Assembly (NCBI GenBank): GCA_016719385.1
Contig: JADJZA010000007.1
Location: 372,001 to 436,000, forward strand
Reading direction: 5' to 3'
Origin: Candidatus Microthrix subdominans
GTDB lineage: Bacteria > Actinomycetota > Acidimicrobiia > Acidimicrobiales > Microtrichaceae
Length of the DNA: 64,000 nt
Shown: in pieces, positions 53,998-62,310 of the stretch
How positions within the stretch are numbered: position 1 is the stretch's first letter
How the letters are laid out: every line of letters begins with the position of its first letter
The notes under the pieces: model-generated
Told to the model about the DNA's origin: nothing
Database searches by the model: none
What the model saw: the letters and a program-made list of their open reading frames with translations, nothing else
Position numbers and translations under genes: made by a program

Positions 53998-54945
53998 ATG
54001 CCTTCACATATGGACCTACGGCGCATGACCCCGTCCGGCATCTCGGCGATGATCGACTCGGTCCGTCATCGCAACGATCCGAGCGTTCAGGCCGACCTCA
54101 ACTGGGAACGCCACGGCGTCGACCTGCCCGCAGGCCTGGAGCTTCAATGGCTGGGCACGGCCGGGTTTCGCTTGGCCTACGGGGGGACGACCATCGTGAT
54201 CGACCCGTACCTGTCCCGGGCGCCCCTCGGGGATCTGGCGCTCAACAGCGTGCTGCGCAGCGATGCGGCGAGGGTCGACCGGCTGATCCCGCATGCGGAT
54301 GCGGTGCTCGTCGGCCACAGCCACTTCGACCATGCGGTCGATGTGCCGCACCTGGCCGCCGTCCACGGCTGCCCGGTGTACGGCTCGGCGTCGGTGCACC
54401 ACCTGCTCGGCTTGTTCGGGTTGGCTGAGCGCTCGGTGGTCGTCGAGCCTCGCCGGCGCTACGAGGTCGGTCCATTTACCATCTCGTTCACCCCGAGCCT
54501 GCACTCGAAGCTGCTGGCGGGCCTGAAGGTGCCAAGCGACGGCGAGCTGACGTGTGACTCGCTCGACGACCTGGGCGGTCGTCAGTACCGGTGCGGCCAG
54601 GTGTGGGGGATCACGATCGAGGTCGCCGGCATCACGCTGTACCACCAGGGTTCGGCCGACCTGGCCGACGACGAGGTGACCACCGGCGATGTCGACGTGC
54701 TGCTGTGCGGGATCGCCGGCCGCATGTGGTCGCCCAACTTCACCCGCCGGATGATCACCGCATTCGACCCGTCCCTGATCGTTGCCCACCATCACGACGA
54801 CTTCTTCCGTCCGGTCGATTCCAAGATGGGCTATTCCTTCAACGTCAACCTGGGTGGGTTCGTCGAGGAGGTCGCCGCTGTCGACCCCAACCTGCCGGTG
54901 CGGTTGCTCCAGCCGCTCCAAACTGTGACGGGCTCAACAGCGTAG
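53998..54945 (+). CDS. MBL-fold metal-dependent hydrolase
   Basis: 315 aa. Metal motif HSHFDHAVD (about 102-110), later His in SLHSKLLAG and HHHDD near 263-267. The layout resembles the UlaG/NAPE-PLD-type beta-lactamase superfamily proteins that cleave phosphodiesters or lactones. An N-terminal segment of about 45 residues precedes the fold. It may be transcribed ahead of the sensor operon at 54986, but the operator at 54961 suggests a separate promoter for that. Confidence 0.85.
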   Translation: MPSHMDLRRMTPSGISAMIDSVRHRNDPSVQADLNWERHGVDLPAGLELQWLGTAGFRLAYGGTTIVIDPYLSRAPLGDLALNSVLRSDAARVDRLIPHADAVLVGHSHFDHAVDVPHLAAVHGCPVYGSASVHHLLGLFGLAERSVVVEPRRRYEVGPFTISFTPSLHSKLLAGLKVPSDGELTCDSLDDLGGRQYRCGQVWGITIEVAGITLYHQGSADLADDEVTTGDVDVLLCGIAGRMWSPNFTRRMITAFDPSLIVAHHHDDFFRPVDSKMGYSFNVNLGGFVEEVAAVDPNLPVRLLQPLQTVTGSTA

Positions 54946-54960
54946 GGGGTTGCCCCCGGG

Positions 54961-54974
54961 TACCCCCGGGGGTA
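54961..54974. promoter_or_regulatory. CsoR/CstR-type operator dyad, copy 2
   Basis: TACCCCCGGGGGTA, a perfect 14-bp palindrome, continuing as TGCTG. The core TACCCC-N2-GGGGTA plus downstream TGCTG is shared with 16244-16269. It lies 12 bp before the start of the small Cys-rich gene that heads the regulator operon, an autoregulation position. Confidence 0.75.
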
Positions 54975-54985
54975 TGCTGACGAAC

Positions 54986-55165
54986 ATGTGCCAACGAGTG
55001 ACGTGTTCAACATGCCAGCGCCCGACCTACGCCGGATGTGGTAGCCACATCGAGCAGGTGTTGGGCGATGTCCCCCCTGCCGATCGTTGCCAGGGCCACT
55101 CCCGAAGCGCGGGTGATCCCACTGCCAAGCGTTCTTGGTTCGGGCGCCGCGGCGCCAACGTGTAG
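54986..55165 (+). CDS. small Cys-rich protein (CxxC...GCGxH...C)
   Basis: 59 aa. MCQRVTCSTCQRPTYAGCGS then HIEQVLGDVPPADRCQGH. This is a widespread small actinobacterial protein, usually without a name, whose C, CxxC, C and H residues look like a metal or thiol site. Start ATG 54986 is preferred to 54950, which would lie in the operator. Two bases separate it from the CsoR/CstR-like gene. Confidence 0.8.
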   Translation: MCQRVTCSTCQRPTYAGCGSHIEQVLGDVPPADRCQGHSRSAGDPTAKRSWFGRRGANV

Positions 55166-55167
55166 CG

Positions 55168-55437
55168 GTGGACCTGCCCGAGGAAGTCGTTGACGACCTA
55201 CGGAAGCGCCTTCGCCGCATCGGTGGGCAGATCGAGGGTATCGAGCGCATGCTCGACGACGGCCGGGAGTGTCGCGACCTCGTCACCCAGATCTCTGCCG
55301 CCAACCGGGCGTTGGAGCGGACCGGGTTCCGCTTGGTCAGCGCCGGGATGACCTACTGCATCTCCAACCCCGAGGCCGCCGAGGCTGACGGCTATCCGAT
55401 CGACGAGGTCGAGAAGATGTTCCTGCGCCTGGCATGA
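55168..55437 (+). CDS. CsoR/CstR-family regulator with a Cys-only site
   Basis: 89 aa all-helical DUF156 protein. C35 (GRECRDL) and C64 (MTYC) are 29 apart, the spacing of the CsoR X and Z ligands and of CstR C31/C60. The Cu(I) ligand His (H61 in CsoR, Y position) is replaced here by Gly60. Absence of His speaks for a persulfide/thiol sensor (CstR-like) or an unusual metal site. GTG start 55168 two bases after the small gene. Operators: 54961 and 16244. Confidence 0.85.
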   Translation: MDLPEEVVDDLRKRLRRIGGQIEGIERMLDDGRECRDLVTQISAANRALERTGFRLVSAGMTYCISNPEAAEADGYPIDEVEKMFLRLA

Positions 55438-55446
55438 ACGGTCGAT

Positions 55447-55833
55447 CTACGCCGGAGGAGGTTCCTTGGTTTGAGCCTCCCTGGCCTGCTCGGCCTCGAA
55501 CTTCTTCTTGCGCCACGGAGCGATGCCATCGACCTCGGCATCGAGCGAGAGGCTCAGCACGGTTCGCACGACGACGAGCACGCCCAGGGTGACCACGCTC
55601 TCGACCGTGCTCTCCACCGCCACGGTCTTGATCACGTCGGCGGCGACCAGCACCTCGAGGCTCAACAGCAGGGTGCGGCCCAGGCGGATCCGGCTCTGCT
55701 CGTAGGCCGGCTGCTTGCGGATCAGCGCAACGACGGTGGTCCATGCAACCAGCACGGCCCCGACGATCAGGATGCCCACCCCAACCAGCTCGAAGGCTTG
55801 GGCAACCTTCGACATCCCCTCGGTGAACTCCAT
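55447..55833 (-). CDS. DUF1622-family membrane protein
   Basis: 128 aa with three membrane helices. FELVGVGILIVGAVLVAWTT and IRLGRTLLLSLEVLVAADVI followed by VVRTVLSLSLDAEVDGIAPW are the DUF1622 blocks. Role unknown. It ends 9 bp from the converging CsoR/CstR gene. Confidence 0.87.
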   Translation of the reverse strand: MEFTEGMSKVAQAFELVGVGILIVGAVLVAWTTVVALIRKQPAYEQSRIRLGRTLLLSLEVLVAADVIKTVAVESTVESVVTLGVLVVVRTVLSLSLDAEVDGIAPWRKKKFEAEQAREAQTKEPPPA

Positions 55834-55927
55834 CGCGTCTCCTTCGTAGGCTTACGTGCTCGCCCACGTCGAGGTCGACGTGGTGGTCGGGTCGCTTCGG
55901 ACGGCGCTGCCGCGCCGCCGAAGCGGG

Positions 55928-56635
55928 TCAGGCGCTGGCACCGCCGTCGATCTCCAGCGTGGTGCCGCTGATGTTGGCGGCCTCGCTCGATGCCAGGTAG
56001 GCGACGGCGGCGGCCACCTCCACGGCTTCGACCAATCCCCCCATGGGTGACATCGAGCGCTGGAGCAGCGTCATGTCGGCGTCCTCGGGCAGGTGGTAGT
56101 CGCTCAGGAACGGGGTGTTGACCGCACCTGGGCACACGGCATTCACTCGCACGCCCGTCGACGCCAGCTCGACCGCCATCGACTTGGTCAGCGCGATGAC
56201 GCCGCCCTTCGATGCCGAGTAGGCCGCGTTGTAGGGGGTGCCTCGAATGCCCGACAGCGACGCCATGTTGACGATCGCGCCGGTCGTCTCGAGCAGGGCC
56301 GGCAGCGCGGCCTGGGAGAGGAAGAATGTGCCGGTGAGGTTCACCTCGATCAGCTTGCGCCATTCCTGCGGGGTGACGTCCTCGATCCGGTTGCCCGCCC
56401 CGATGCCGGCCACGTTGACGAGGATGTCCAACTGCGCGTGCCGCTCGAGCGTCTCAGCGATTGCCGCAGCGCAGGATTCGGGGTCGGTGACGTCGCAGAT
56501 GACGCCGTCCTCGATCTCGGCGATGTCGGCGGCCACGACGGTGGCGCCCTCCTCGACGAGGCGATCAACGACAGCAGCGCCGATGCCGCTGGCGGCTCCC
56601 GAGACCAACGCAACCTTGTTCTCCAACCGTTCCAT
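55928..56635 (-). CDS. short-chain dehydrogenase/reductase
   Basis: 235 aa classical SDR. Cofactor motif GAASGIG (residues 13-19), NVAG for NNAG, catalytic Ser in NMASLSG and YSASK (Y about 149, K 153). The D38 at the end of beta-2 (AADIAE) favours NAD(H). Substrate unknown. It lies between a NTF2-like gene and DUF1622; the NTF2-like start is upstream, so they form a small operon. Confidence 0.9.
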   Translation of the reverse strand: MERLENKVALVSGAASGIGAAVVDRLVEEGATVVAADIAEIEDGVICDVTDPESCAAAIAETLERHAQLDILVNVAGIGAGNRIEDVTPQEWRKLIEVNLTGTFFLSQAALPALLETTGAIVNMASLSGIRGTPYNAAYSASKGGVIALTKSMAVELASTGVRVNAVCPGAVNTPFLSDYHLPEDADMTLLQRSMSPMGGLVEAVEVAAAVAYLASSEAANISGTTLEIDGGASA

Positions 56636-56651
56636 GTGAGTGATCCTGCCT

Positions 56652-57089
56652 TCAGGGTTCGAACGTGAGGTGATGTCCGAGGGTACCGGTGAGCCCGACG
56701 AACATCTCGCGAGTGTCGAAGCGCCAGCGCTCGTTTACCCGGTGGAACGTGTCGTGATAGCGGCCGGTGATGATCGCCTGCAGCGGCAGCCCGTCGGTGC
56801 CTTGAAACACCGTGTAGTACGAACTCGCTGAGGCGGACGCTCCATCGTCGGCGACGGTCACCGCCAAGTTGGTGGTGACGTGGTGGGTGCGGGGCGTGCC
56901 GTCTGGATGGATGCGCACCGCAGCCTCGTACATGGCGCGCACCTGCTCGGAGCCCTCGTAGACCACGCCTGGGGCTGCCTGGATGCGGCCGTCGGAGAAC
57001 AGAGCGGCCACGCCGTCCAGGTCGCCTAGATCGAATCGCTCCGCATACGCATAGATCAGGCTCTCGATCTCACGCTCACTGTTCCCCAC
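56652..57089 (-). CDS. SnoaL/NTF2-like protein
   Basis: 145 aa. The SnoaL_4-type pattern is evident: EIESLIYAYAERFDLGDLDG, VAALFSD, YEGSEQVRAMYEAAV, TRTHHVTTN-like (TPRTHHVTTNLAV), and GRYHDTFHRVNERWRFDTRE. These small enzymes or binding proteins act on ketones and similar ligands. With the SDR just downstream (16 bp) it could form a catabolic or biosynthetic step, but the substrate is unknown. Confidence 0.85.
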   Translation of the reverse strand: MGNSEREIESLIYAYAERFDLGDLDGVAALFSDGRIQAAPGVVYEGSEQVRAMYEAAVRIHPDGTPRTHHVTTNLAVTVADDGASASASSYYTVFQGTDGLPLQAIITGRYHDTFHRVNERWRFDTREMFVGLTGTLGHHLTFEP

Positions 57090-57128
57090 GGCACCGGATG
57101 ATACTGATGCCCCATGGCGACCGACTTC

Positions 57129-57306
57129 TCAGGCCGGTCCGGTCACCAGCTCGTAGCTGATTTTAAGTCGGCGGTAGGTCGGCTCGGCCCGCTCGTCGCG
57201 GGTGAGAAGGATTCGCTCATCGGCGTGAGCAGTGATGGGCGTGGGTGGTGTCGAGCGCTGGAACCGCGACGCTCGTGTCGCAAGCGAATCGCAGGGTCCC
57301 GGTCAC
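57129..57306 (-). pseudogene. vapC (PIN-domain toxin) remnant with internal deletion
   Basis: GTG 57306 overlaps the vapB stop (GTGA), as in intact vapBC pairs. It reads TGTLRFACDTSVAVPALDTT and AHH, the VapC N-terminus with its first Asp; then the frame shifts and ends at a stop. In the next frame AHADERILLTRDERAEPTYR and RLKISYELV is the VapC C-terminus with its last Asp. About 70-75 middle residues, including the central catalytic acids, are gone. Stop of the second frame is at 57129. The toxin is dead, the antitoxin intact. Confidence 0.72.
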
Positions 57307-57554
57307 CGCTGCATTGCGTCCCGAAGTCGGTTGATCACTTCGTCCGTCACTGGTTCATGGTCGCCCTCGGGCGCCAGAAGCACCAGGAAGCCGTCACGTT
57401 CTTCAATACGACGCTCCCTTGACACCACAGGCTCCATGCGGATGCCGACGCCATCTTCGTGGATAGTCAACTTCGAATCGGGTCCAATTCCGAACGCCGT
57501 GCGCAGCTGCTTGGGGATCACGACTCGACCGACCTTGTCGACTGTTACTTCCAT
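57303..57554 (-). CDS. vapB: AbrB-type antitoxin (VapB)
   Basis: 83 aa. SpoVT/AbrB DNA-binding swapped hairpin: MEVTVDKVGRVVIPKQLRTA, then FGIGPDSKLTIHEDG. The C-terminal tail, normally the toxin-binding part, is DEVINRLRDAMQR. Start 57554 (the frame goes to 57575). Its partner is the vapC remnant. It may still repress its own promoter. Confidence 0.87.
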   Translation of the reverse strand: MEVTVDKVGRVVIPKQLRTAFGIGPDSKLTIHEDGVGIRMEPVVSRERRIEERDGFLVLLAPEGDHEPVTDEVINRLRDAMQR

Positions 57555-57659
57555 GGGCGCGAGGCTACCCACCATTGGGAATCGATTCCCATCACCGCTG
57601 GGTAATCCTGGATTCCCGATGGTGATGTATGTCGCCCTCGATGGGTTCGCCTCGGGCGG

Positions 57660-58859
57660 CTAGCCGCGGGGAACGTCGATCCAGGGGATGTCCTTGTCGC
57701 TGCGGGGCTCACCGGGGAGGCCCAGCACCTGTTCGCCGAGGATGTTCTTCATGATCTCGGTCGTGCCGCCCTCGATGGTGTTGGCCCGTGCCCGCAGAAA
57801 CGCGTGGCCGGCCGTTCCGCCGGTGAGGGCAGCAATCGTGGGACGCCGGAAGGTGAAGTCGTAGTCGATCTGGCCGGCAGGGCCCATCACATCGAGCACC
57901 GCCTCGGAAATGTCCTGGTTCAAGATGGCGCCGACCGCCTTGCCCACCGAGCCCTCGGGGCCGGGGTTGCCGGACTTAGCCGCCTGGGCGGCGCGCCAGT
58001 TGGTCAGGCGCAGCACCTCGGAGCGGACGTACAGCGCCATGACGTCGTCGCGGACGCCGGGGGCGAGCGTGTCGGCGTTGGCCGTGTAGGCGCTGACCAG
58101 CTCAGCGATCGGGCCGCTGCCCGGCTTGGGCGCGTTACCGCCACCACCGCTTCCGCCGATGGCGGTGCGCTCGTTCATCAGGGTGGTCAGGGCGGCCCGC
58201 CAGCCCTCGCCCTCGGCGCCGATGCGGTCGGCGTCGGGCACCCGCACGTCGGTCATGTAGACCTCGTTGAACTCGGCCTCGCCGGTGATCTGGCGCAGCG
58301 GCCGCACGTCGACGCCGGGCGCCTTCATGTCGAGGGCGAAGTAGGTCATGCCGCGGTGCTTGCGGGCCTGGGGGTCGGTGCGGGCGACCAGCATGCCCCA
58401 GTCGGCGATGTGGGCGAGGGTGTTCCACACCTTCTGGCCGTTGATCAGCCACTCGTCGCCGTCCTTGATCGCCTTGGTGCCCAGGCCGGCAAAGTCCGAC
58501 CCGGCGCCGGGCTCGGAGAACAGCTGGCACCACTTCTCCTCGCCGGTAAACATCGGGCGCAGGAAGCGCTGCTTCACCTCGTCGGAACCGTGGGTAAGGA
58601 TCGTCGGCGCGGCCAGGGCGATGAAGAACTGGGACAGGTCCATCGGTGGTGCGCCCGCTTCGGACAGTCGCCGGTTGACGTTCTGCTGCAGCTGGGGTGC
58701 CACACCCAGCCCGCCGTTGCCCTCCGGGTATTGCACCCAGGCCAGCCCCGCATCGAACTGGTGCCCCCGGAACTCCTCGTAGCCTTCGGTCGTCGGGTCG
58801 TGCTCGGCCAGCAAGGCGTCGAGGGCGGCGTCAACCTTGGCTGTATCAGCGTTTGTCAT
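57660..58859 (-). CDS. acyl-CoA dehydrogenase
   Basis: 399 aa, FAD-dependent. FSEPGAGSDFAGLGTKA (about 114-130) is ACAD signature 1; INGQKVWNTLAHIADWGMLV follows; the C-terminal end RANTIEGGTTEIMKNILGEQ VLGLP-type is the ACAD signature region. The N-terminal part HQFDAGLAWVQYPEGNGGLG is like actinobacterial FadE proteins for long-chain or steroid acyl-CoA. Substrate unknown. The first in-frame ATG after MVLPGILTA (58859) is taken as the start. Confidence 0.9.
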   Translation of the reverse strand: MTNADTAKVDAALDALLAEHDPTTEGYEEFRGHQFDAGLAWVQYPEGNGGLGVAPQLQQNVNRRLSEAGAPPMDLSQFFIALAAPTILTHGSDEVKQRFLRPMFTGEEKWCQLFSEPGAGSDFAGLGTKAIKDGDEWLINGQKVWNTLAHIADWGMLVARTDPQARKHRGMTYFALDMKAPGVDVRPLRQITGEAEFNEVYMTDVRVPDADRIGAEGEGWRAALTTLMNERTAIGGSGGGGNAPKPGSGPIAELVSAYTANADTLAPGVRDDVMALYVRSEVLRLTNWRAAQAAKSGNPGPEGSVGKAVGAILNQDISEAVLDVMGPAGQIDYDFTFRRPTIAALTGGTAGHAFLRARANTIEGGTTEIMKNILGEQVLGLPGEPRSDKDIPWIDVPRG

Positions 58860-58953
58860 GGCTGTCAGTATTCCAGGGAGGACCACTGCCGTGCCGGGCG
58901 GAATGAGTTCACGCTTTGGCTCGGCGCCCGGTTACCGCCGATCCAACCTGTCC

Positions 58954-59940
58954 TCACGGGTGGATGTCGCCCCGCTCGGCCAGCCCGTCGAGCAGCATGT
59001 GGAAGTACATCATCCCGGCGTAGGGCGCCCAAGGCTCCATCAGCGTCAGGATCTGTTTGCGATCCGGCGGTGTCGGGAGCGCAAAGAACCGCTGGAGTTT
59101 GTTGCGGGCCCCGACATCGTCGGCCGGAAACACGTCGATGCTGCCAAGACCCCGCAGCACGACGTACTCCGCCGACCAGCGCCCGATCCCCCGAAGCCCG
59201 GTGAGCAAATCGGTCGCCGTCGCCCGGTCGGCAACTTCCAGCGTCGCCTCGTCGATAGCGCCGGTCAGCACGGCGTGGGCGCAGTCCATGACGTACTCCG
59301 CCTTGCGCATGCTGAATCCCAGCTCACGCAGGTCGTGGATCGACCCGCCCAGCACGGCTGCGGGTTCGGGAAAGGCGATGAGACCGTGGCCATCTGCCGG
59401 GTGCTCGCCGAAGCGTTCGGTGATGCGGTTGAGCAGTTCGATCCCGACCTCGAGGGAGAGCTGTTGGTTGGCGATTGCGTTGACGAGCGCCTCGAACAGC
59501 GAGGGAAACCGCGGCGGTTTCACCCCGCGGAGGCGGTCGGCGAGCGGCCCGACCAGGGCATCCTCGTCGGCCAGTGCGTAGAACCCGCCCAGGTCGATGT
59601 TCGTGCCCAGCATGCGCACCAGCTGAGTTTCTATCGAGTGGCGTTCTTCCGCCGAGCGAAAGCCCCCGGTCAGGCTTCTGATGATTAGGCACGGGTCGTC
59701 GGGCCCGCCGCACTGTTCGATCTCGACGGTCACCGCCCGATCTCCGGCGAGGAGTGCTCGCCGGTAGGTGCCGTCCCAGCGGTCGATCTGGTTGCGTTTG
59801 CGGCGCCGCAACGCCCAGGCGGTCAGGTCGAGGCGAAAGGGTGCGCGTGGCCGCAGCACGACGTGGTCGATGCGATCGTCGTTCTCACCTGTCAGCGCGT
59901 CGATATCGATTCCTCCAAGCACTCGCCTGGTAGACCACAC
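58954..59940 (-). CDS. DNA-3-methyladenine glycosylase II-like (AlkA, HhH-GPD)
   Basis: 328 aa. The HhH-GPD part includes LTGLRGIGRWSAEYVVLRGL (helix-hairpin-helix) followed by GSIDVFPADDVG, where the catalytic Asp is the second D of ADD. The N-terminal AlkA-N-like domain is about 1-120. It removes alkylated bases. The full-length protein makes it a repair glycosylase rather than the Cys-containing EndoIII type, as no FeS Cys are visible. Confidence 0.87.
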   Translation of the reverse strand: MWSTRRVLGGIDIDALTGENDDRIDHVVLRPRAPFRLDLTAWALRRRKRNQIDRWDGTYRRALLAGDRAVTVEIEQCGGPDDPCLIIRSLTGGFRSAEERHSIETQLVRMLGTNIDLGGFYALADEDALVGPLADRLRGVKPPRFPSLFEALVNAIANQQLSLEVGIELLNRITERFGEHPADGHGLIAFPEPAAVLGGSIHDLRELGFSMRKAEYVMDCAHAVLTGAIDEATLEVADRATATDLLTGLRGIGRWSAEYVVLRGLGSIDVFPADDVGARNKLQRFFALPTPPDRKQILTLMEPWAPYAGMMYFHMLLDGLAERGDIHP

Positions 59941-60088
59941 CTACCCGCGCAGCCGTCGCCCCAACCGTCGGGTCGCCATCTCCGACTGCCGGAGGTGGCG
60001 ACTCTCGGATGAGTAAGAATTTGGGGTGCTGCGTTTTGTCGTTGATGCTGACGGGTACAACTGTCCTCCACCAACACGAGGAGTGCGT

Positions 60089-60535
60089 ATGTCCAACGAC
60101 GCCCGGGTGACCAAGAACATCGTCGAATTACTTGAGGACGGCAAGAAGGGGTTCGCTCACGCTGCGGACAAGCTGGCCGACTCCAACCGGGCGGACCTGG
60201 CCCCCATGTTCCGTGAGTTCTCAGAGCAGCGGGCCGGTTTCGCCGCTGAGCTCACGGCGATGGCTGCTGCCTACGGCGACGAGGTCGAGGAGCACGGCTC
60301 TGTCAAGGGCAAGATCCATCGTGGCTGGATGGCCGTCAAGGACGCTCTGTCCGGGTCCGACCCGGACGGCGTGCTCGACGCCGCCGAACAGGGTGAGGAC
60401 CACACCGTCAGCGAGTACAGCGAGGCTCTTGAGGACGACGTTTCACCAATGCTTGAGGAAGTGCTCCGGCGCCAAATGGCTGCGGTGCAAGCTGCCCATG
60501 ATCAGGTGAAGGCGTTGCGCGACGCGACCGACTGA
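60089..60535 (+). CDS. PA2169-type four-helix-bundle protein (DUF2383)
   Basis: 148 aa. TKNIVELLEDGKKGFAHAAD, MFREFSEQRAGFAAELTAMA, HRGWMAVKDALSG and ALEDDVSPMLEEVLRRQMAA match the DUF2383/PA2169 four-helix family, which is ferritin-like in form. Function not known; possible stress role. ATG 60089 follows GAGGAG. Confidence 0.87.
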   Translation: MSNDARVTKNIVELLEDGKKGFAHAADKLADSNRADLAPMFREFSEQRAGFAAELTAMAAAYGDEVEEHGSVKGKIHRGWMAVKDALSGSDPDGVLDAAEQGEDHTVSEYSEALEDDVSPMLEEVLRRQMAAVQAAHDQVKALRDATD

Positions 60536-60657
60536 GTTCGGCTCCACGCCGTTCCCAACGGGCCCTTATCCGAGAGCGTCGCTCCTGGGTGAGGGTCCGT
60601 CGTCGCGTGCGGCTTACAACATATAGATGCGACTCGGAGTTCCTGACGATGGGAAAC

Positions 60658-61173
60658 TCAGGCGAGAGCTGAACGCAGATCGAAATCGTAAGGTATCCGG
60701 TCAGCAGCCTTCATCTGCTGGATCAGAGCCTCCGCTTCGGGTTGCCTGATGTCATCCATGTGCACAAGTTCCACTACAACGTCGGTGGGCCATATCACCT
60801 TGACTCGATCGAACTTCGCACGTCTGGCGGCATCCCGGTCTGCTGTGAGAAACGCTTCAGCGCCACGATCCAGCGCCAGGACAATCGACTCGGCTTCTCC
60901 CAAGTGTTCGTTCGGGTGATCACGCGGTGCGCTGAGACCAGCGCGGACCTCAAATGCACGGAGTGCCAGCGGCCCCTCGAGTTGCACCGGTTCGGGCAGC
61001 CACTCCAGGTCCAGAACGTCAGCCAGGAACGCGTGATTCTGAACATTTCGGTCAATCTCACTGTGTACGGCGCCGGTCCAGATCATTCGGTGGGCGATCC
61101 GAACGCCGAGTAGGTCCAGACGTCCAACTTGGGCGAACGTCCACAACGGCCCGGTGTCCACCACGATCTCCAC
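60658..61173 (-). CDS. PIN-like nuclease, toxin of the XRE-ImmA pair
   Basis: 171 aa. PIN features: D6 in MEIVVDTGPL, E-rich LGEAESIVLALDRGAEAFLT (acidic residues about 92-104), and TADRDAARRAKFDRVKV (D about 113). It begins 6 bp after the stop of the XRE-ImmA gene, so they are one operon. In XRE-COG2856/PIN pairs the PIN protein is the presumed RNase toxin. Confidence 0.8.
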   Translation of the reverse strand: MEIVVDTGPLWTFAQVGRLDLLGVRIAHRMIWTGAVHSEIDRNVQNHAFLADVLDLEWLPEPVQLEGPLALRAFEVRAGLSAPRDHPNEHLGEAESIVLALDRGAEAFLTADRDAARRAKFDRVKVIWPTDVVVELVHMDDIRQPEAEALIQQMKAADRIPYDFDLRSALA

Positions 61174-61179
61174 GGTGCG

Positions 61180-62226
61180 TCAGGCGCCGGAGTCGTCGAA
61201 GTCTGGGATCGTCGCCGCAGCTCGACGGGCCGACAGTGCCCCCGCTTCGACGGCGGAGCGCACCGCCTGTTCAAGCCGGACCGTGATTCCCATTCGTCCC
61301 TGAGCGTCGCTGTCGGCTCGGTACTTGTCCAGGCGATCTGCATCGCTGGCCAGGTCTATCGCCGATTTCGATCGGAGCTCGCGAGCGACGTCTGGCTTGC
61401 GTTCCCGTTCGAGGGCCACGGCCATCGCTTCCTTGCTGAGCCCGTATGAGTAGGCAAACTGCACTGCCTGCTTGGCGTTCTGAACGTCGGAAACGACCAC
61501 AGGAGGCAGCAGAAACTCGCTGGCAAAGCGGTTGGCTTCCTGCTCGTCGTGTCCCTTTTCCTTGGTGACATCGATGTCGATGCACGGCCCACCGTTGAGG
61601 TGGCCGAGCACCCAGTGCCCAAGCTCGTGGGCAAGAGTGAAGCGTTGCCTCCCGCCACGCCTTCCAGTGGTGTTGACCACAGCAACGGCGTTGTTGGCGT
61701 CGCTGACGCAGACACCGTCGAAGTCGTCGTCAAAGGGCTCGTAGCGAACTGCGAGACCAACTTCGGCGCAAGCCTCCAACAGGTCGGGTACCGGGTCGAG
61801 GCCGAGCCCCAGGTGCTCACGAACCTTTGTCGCGGCCAGGCGGCTTTGCTCCTTCGGCATGTCCGCGATCGAAGGTGGGGATCCGAACCCCGGCGACAGT
61901 CCGTCGCGCTCCAGCATCCGCATTGTTCGGAGTATGCCCAATGCAGAATCGCTCCCAGCGGTGATGTCGCCGTTGGAGTGGGCGCGGGCAGCGACCGACA
62001 CCTGCAAGAGCGAGTCGTCCTCCAGCAGGTCGAGCGGGTCGATGTGCAGCATCGCGGCGATGTCGGCCATCTCCACCGTGGAGAGACGGCGCTCACCGCT
62101 TTCGATCAACGAGATCTTCGATTGGTTGAGCCCCGCCATCTGTCCAAGGTCCCCCTGCGTGAACCCGGTCTTCCTTCGGGCATCTCTAACACGCCGACCG
62201 ATCGCCTTGTCATCCACAGCACCCAT
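61180..62226 (-). CDS. XRE-ImmA/IrrE fusion (HTH plus zinc peptidase)
   Basis: 348 aa. N-terminal XRE HTH (about 8-65, VRDARRKTGFTQGDLGQMAG to LIESGERRLSTVEMADIA), then a COG2856 peptidase with HELGH at 200-204 and a later Glu in DEQEANRFASEFLLP. Such proteins serve as antitoxins or stress-triggered cleaving regulators (ImmA/IrrE-like). Start 62226 (MGAVDDKA). It is divergent from the nuclease gene across 85 bp containing AGTAT...ATACT (62228-62248), a possible operator. Confidence 0.88.
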   Translation of the reverse strand: MGAVDDKAIGRRVRDARRKTGFTQGDLGQMAGLNQSKISLIESGERRLSTVEMADIAAMLHIDPLDLLEDDSLLQVSVAARAHSNGDITAGSDSALGILRTMRMLERDGLSPGFGSPPSIADMPKEQSRLAATKVREHLGLGLDPVPDLLEACAEVGLAVRYEPFDDDFDGVCVSDANNAVAVVNTTGRRGGRQRFTLAHELGHWVLGHLNGGPCIDIDVTKEKGHDEQEANRFASEFLLPPVVVSDVQNAKQAVQFAYSYGLSKEAMAVALERERKPDVARELRSKSAIDLASDADRLDKYRADSDAQGRMGITVRLEQAVRSAVEAGALSARRAAATIPDFDDSGA

Positions 62227-62310
62227 GAGTATGAGCTTATCGAATACTGGGGACAATTGGCCTCTCGGGCCAGACCGGCGTTGTTGGTGTGGTCATTCCC
62301 GAGGACGAAT

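Noticed and set aside
52400..54007. Long minus-strand frame opposite the GH27 gene
   Set aside because: Composition (His/Arg/Gly/Gln repeats) is that of an antisense shadow; GH27 on the plus strand is clear. Only the part after 52399 was kept, as a low-confidence small gene.
57804..59204. 466-aa plus-strand frame opposite the acyl-CoA dehydrogenase
   Set aside because: Antisense of a well-supported ACAD gene; no family match and low-complexity composition.
59972..60002. Hairpin GTCGCCATCTCCG / CGGAGGTGGCGAC as a terminator
   Set aside because: It lies between divergent genes (alkA-like and DUF2383), where a terminator is not expected. It may be an operator, but there is no second copy to support this.
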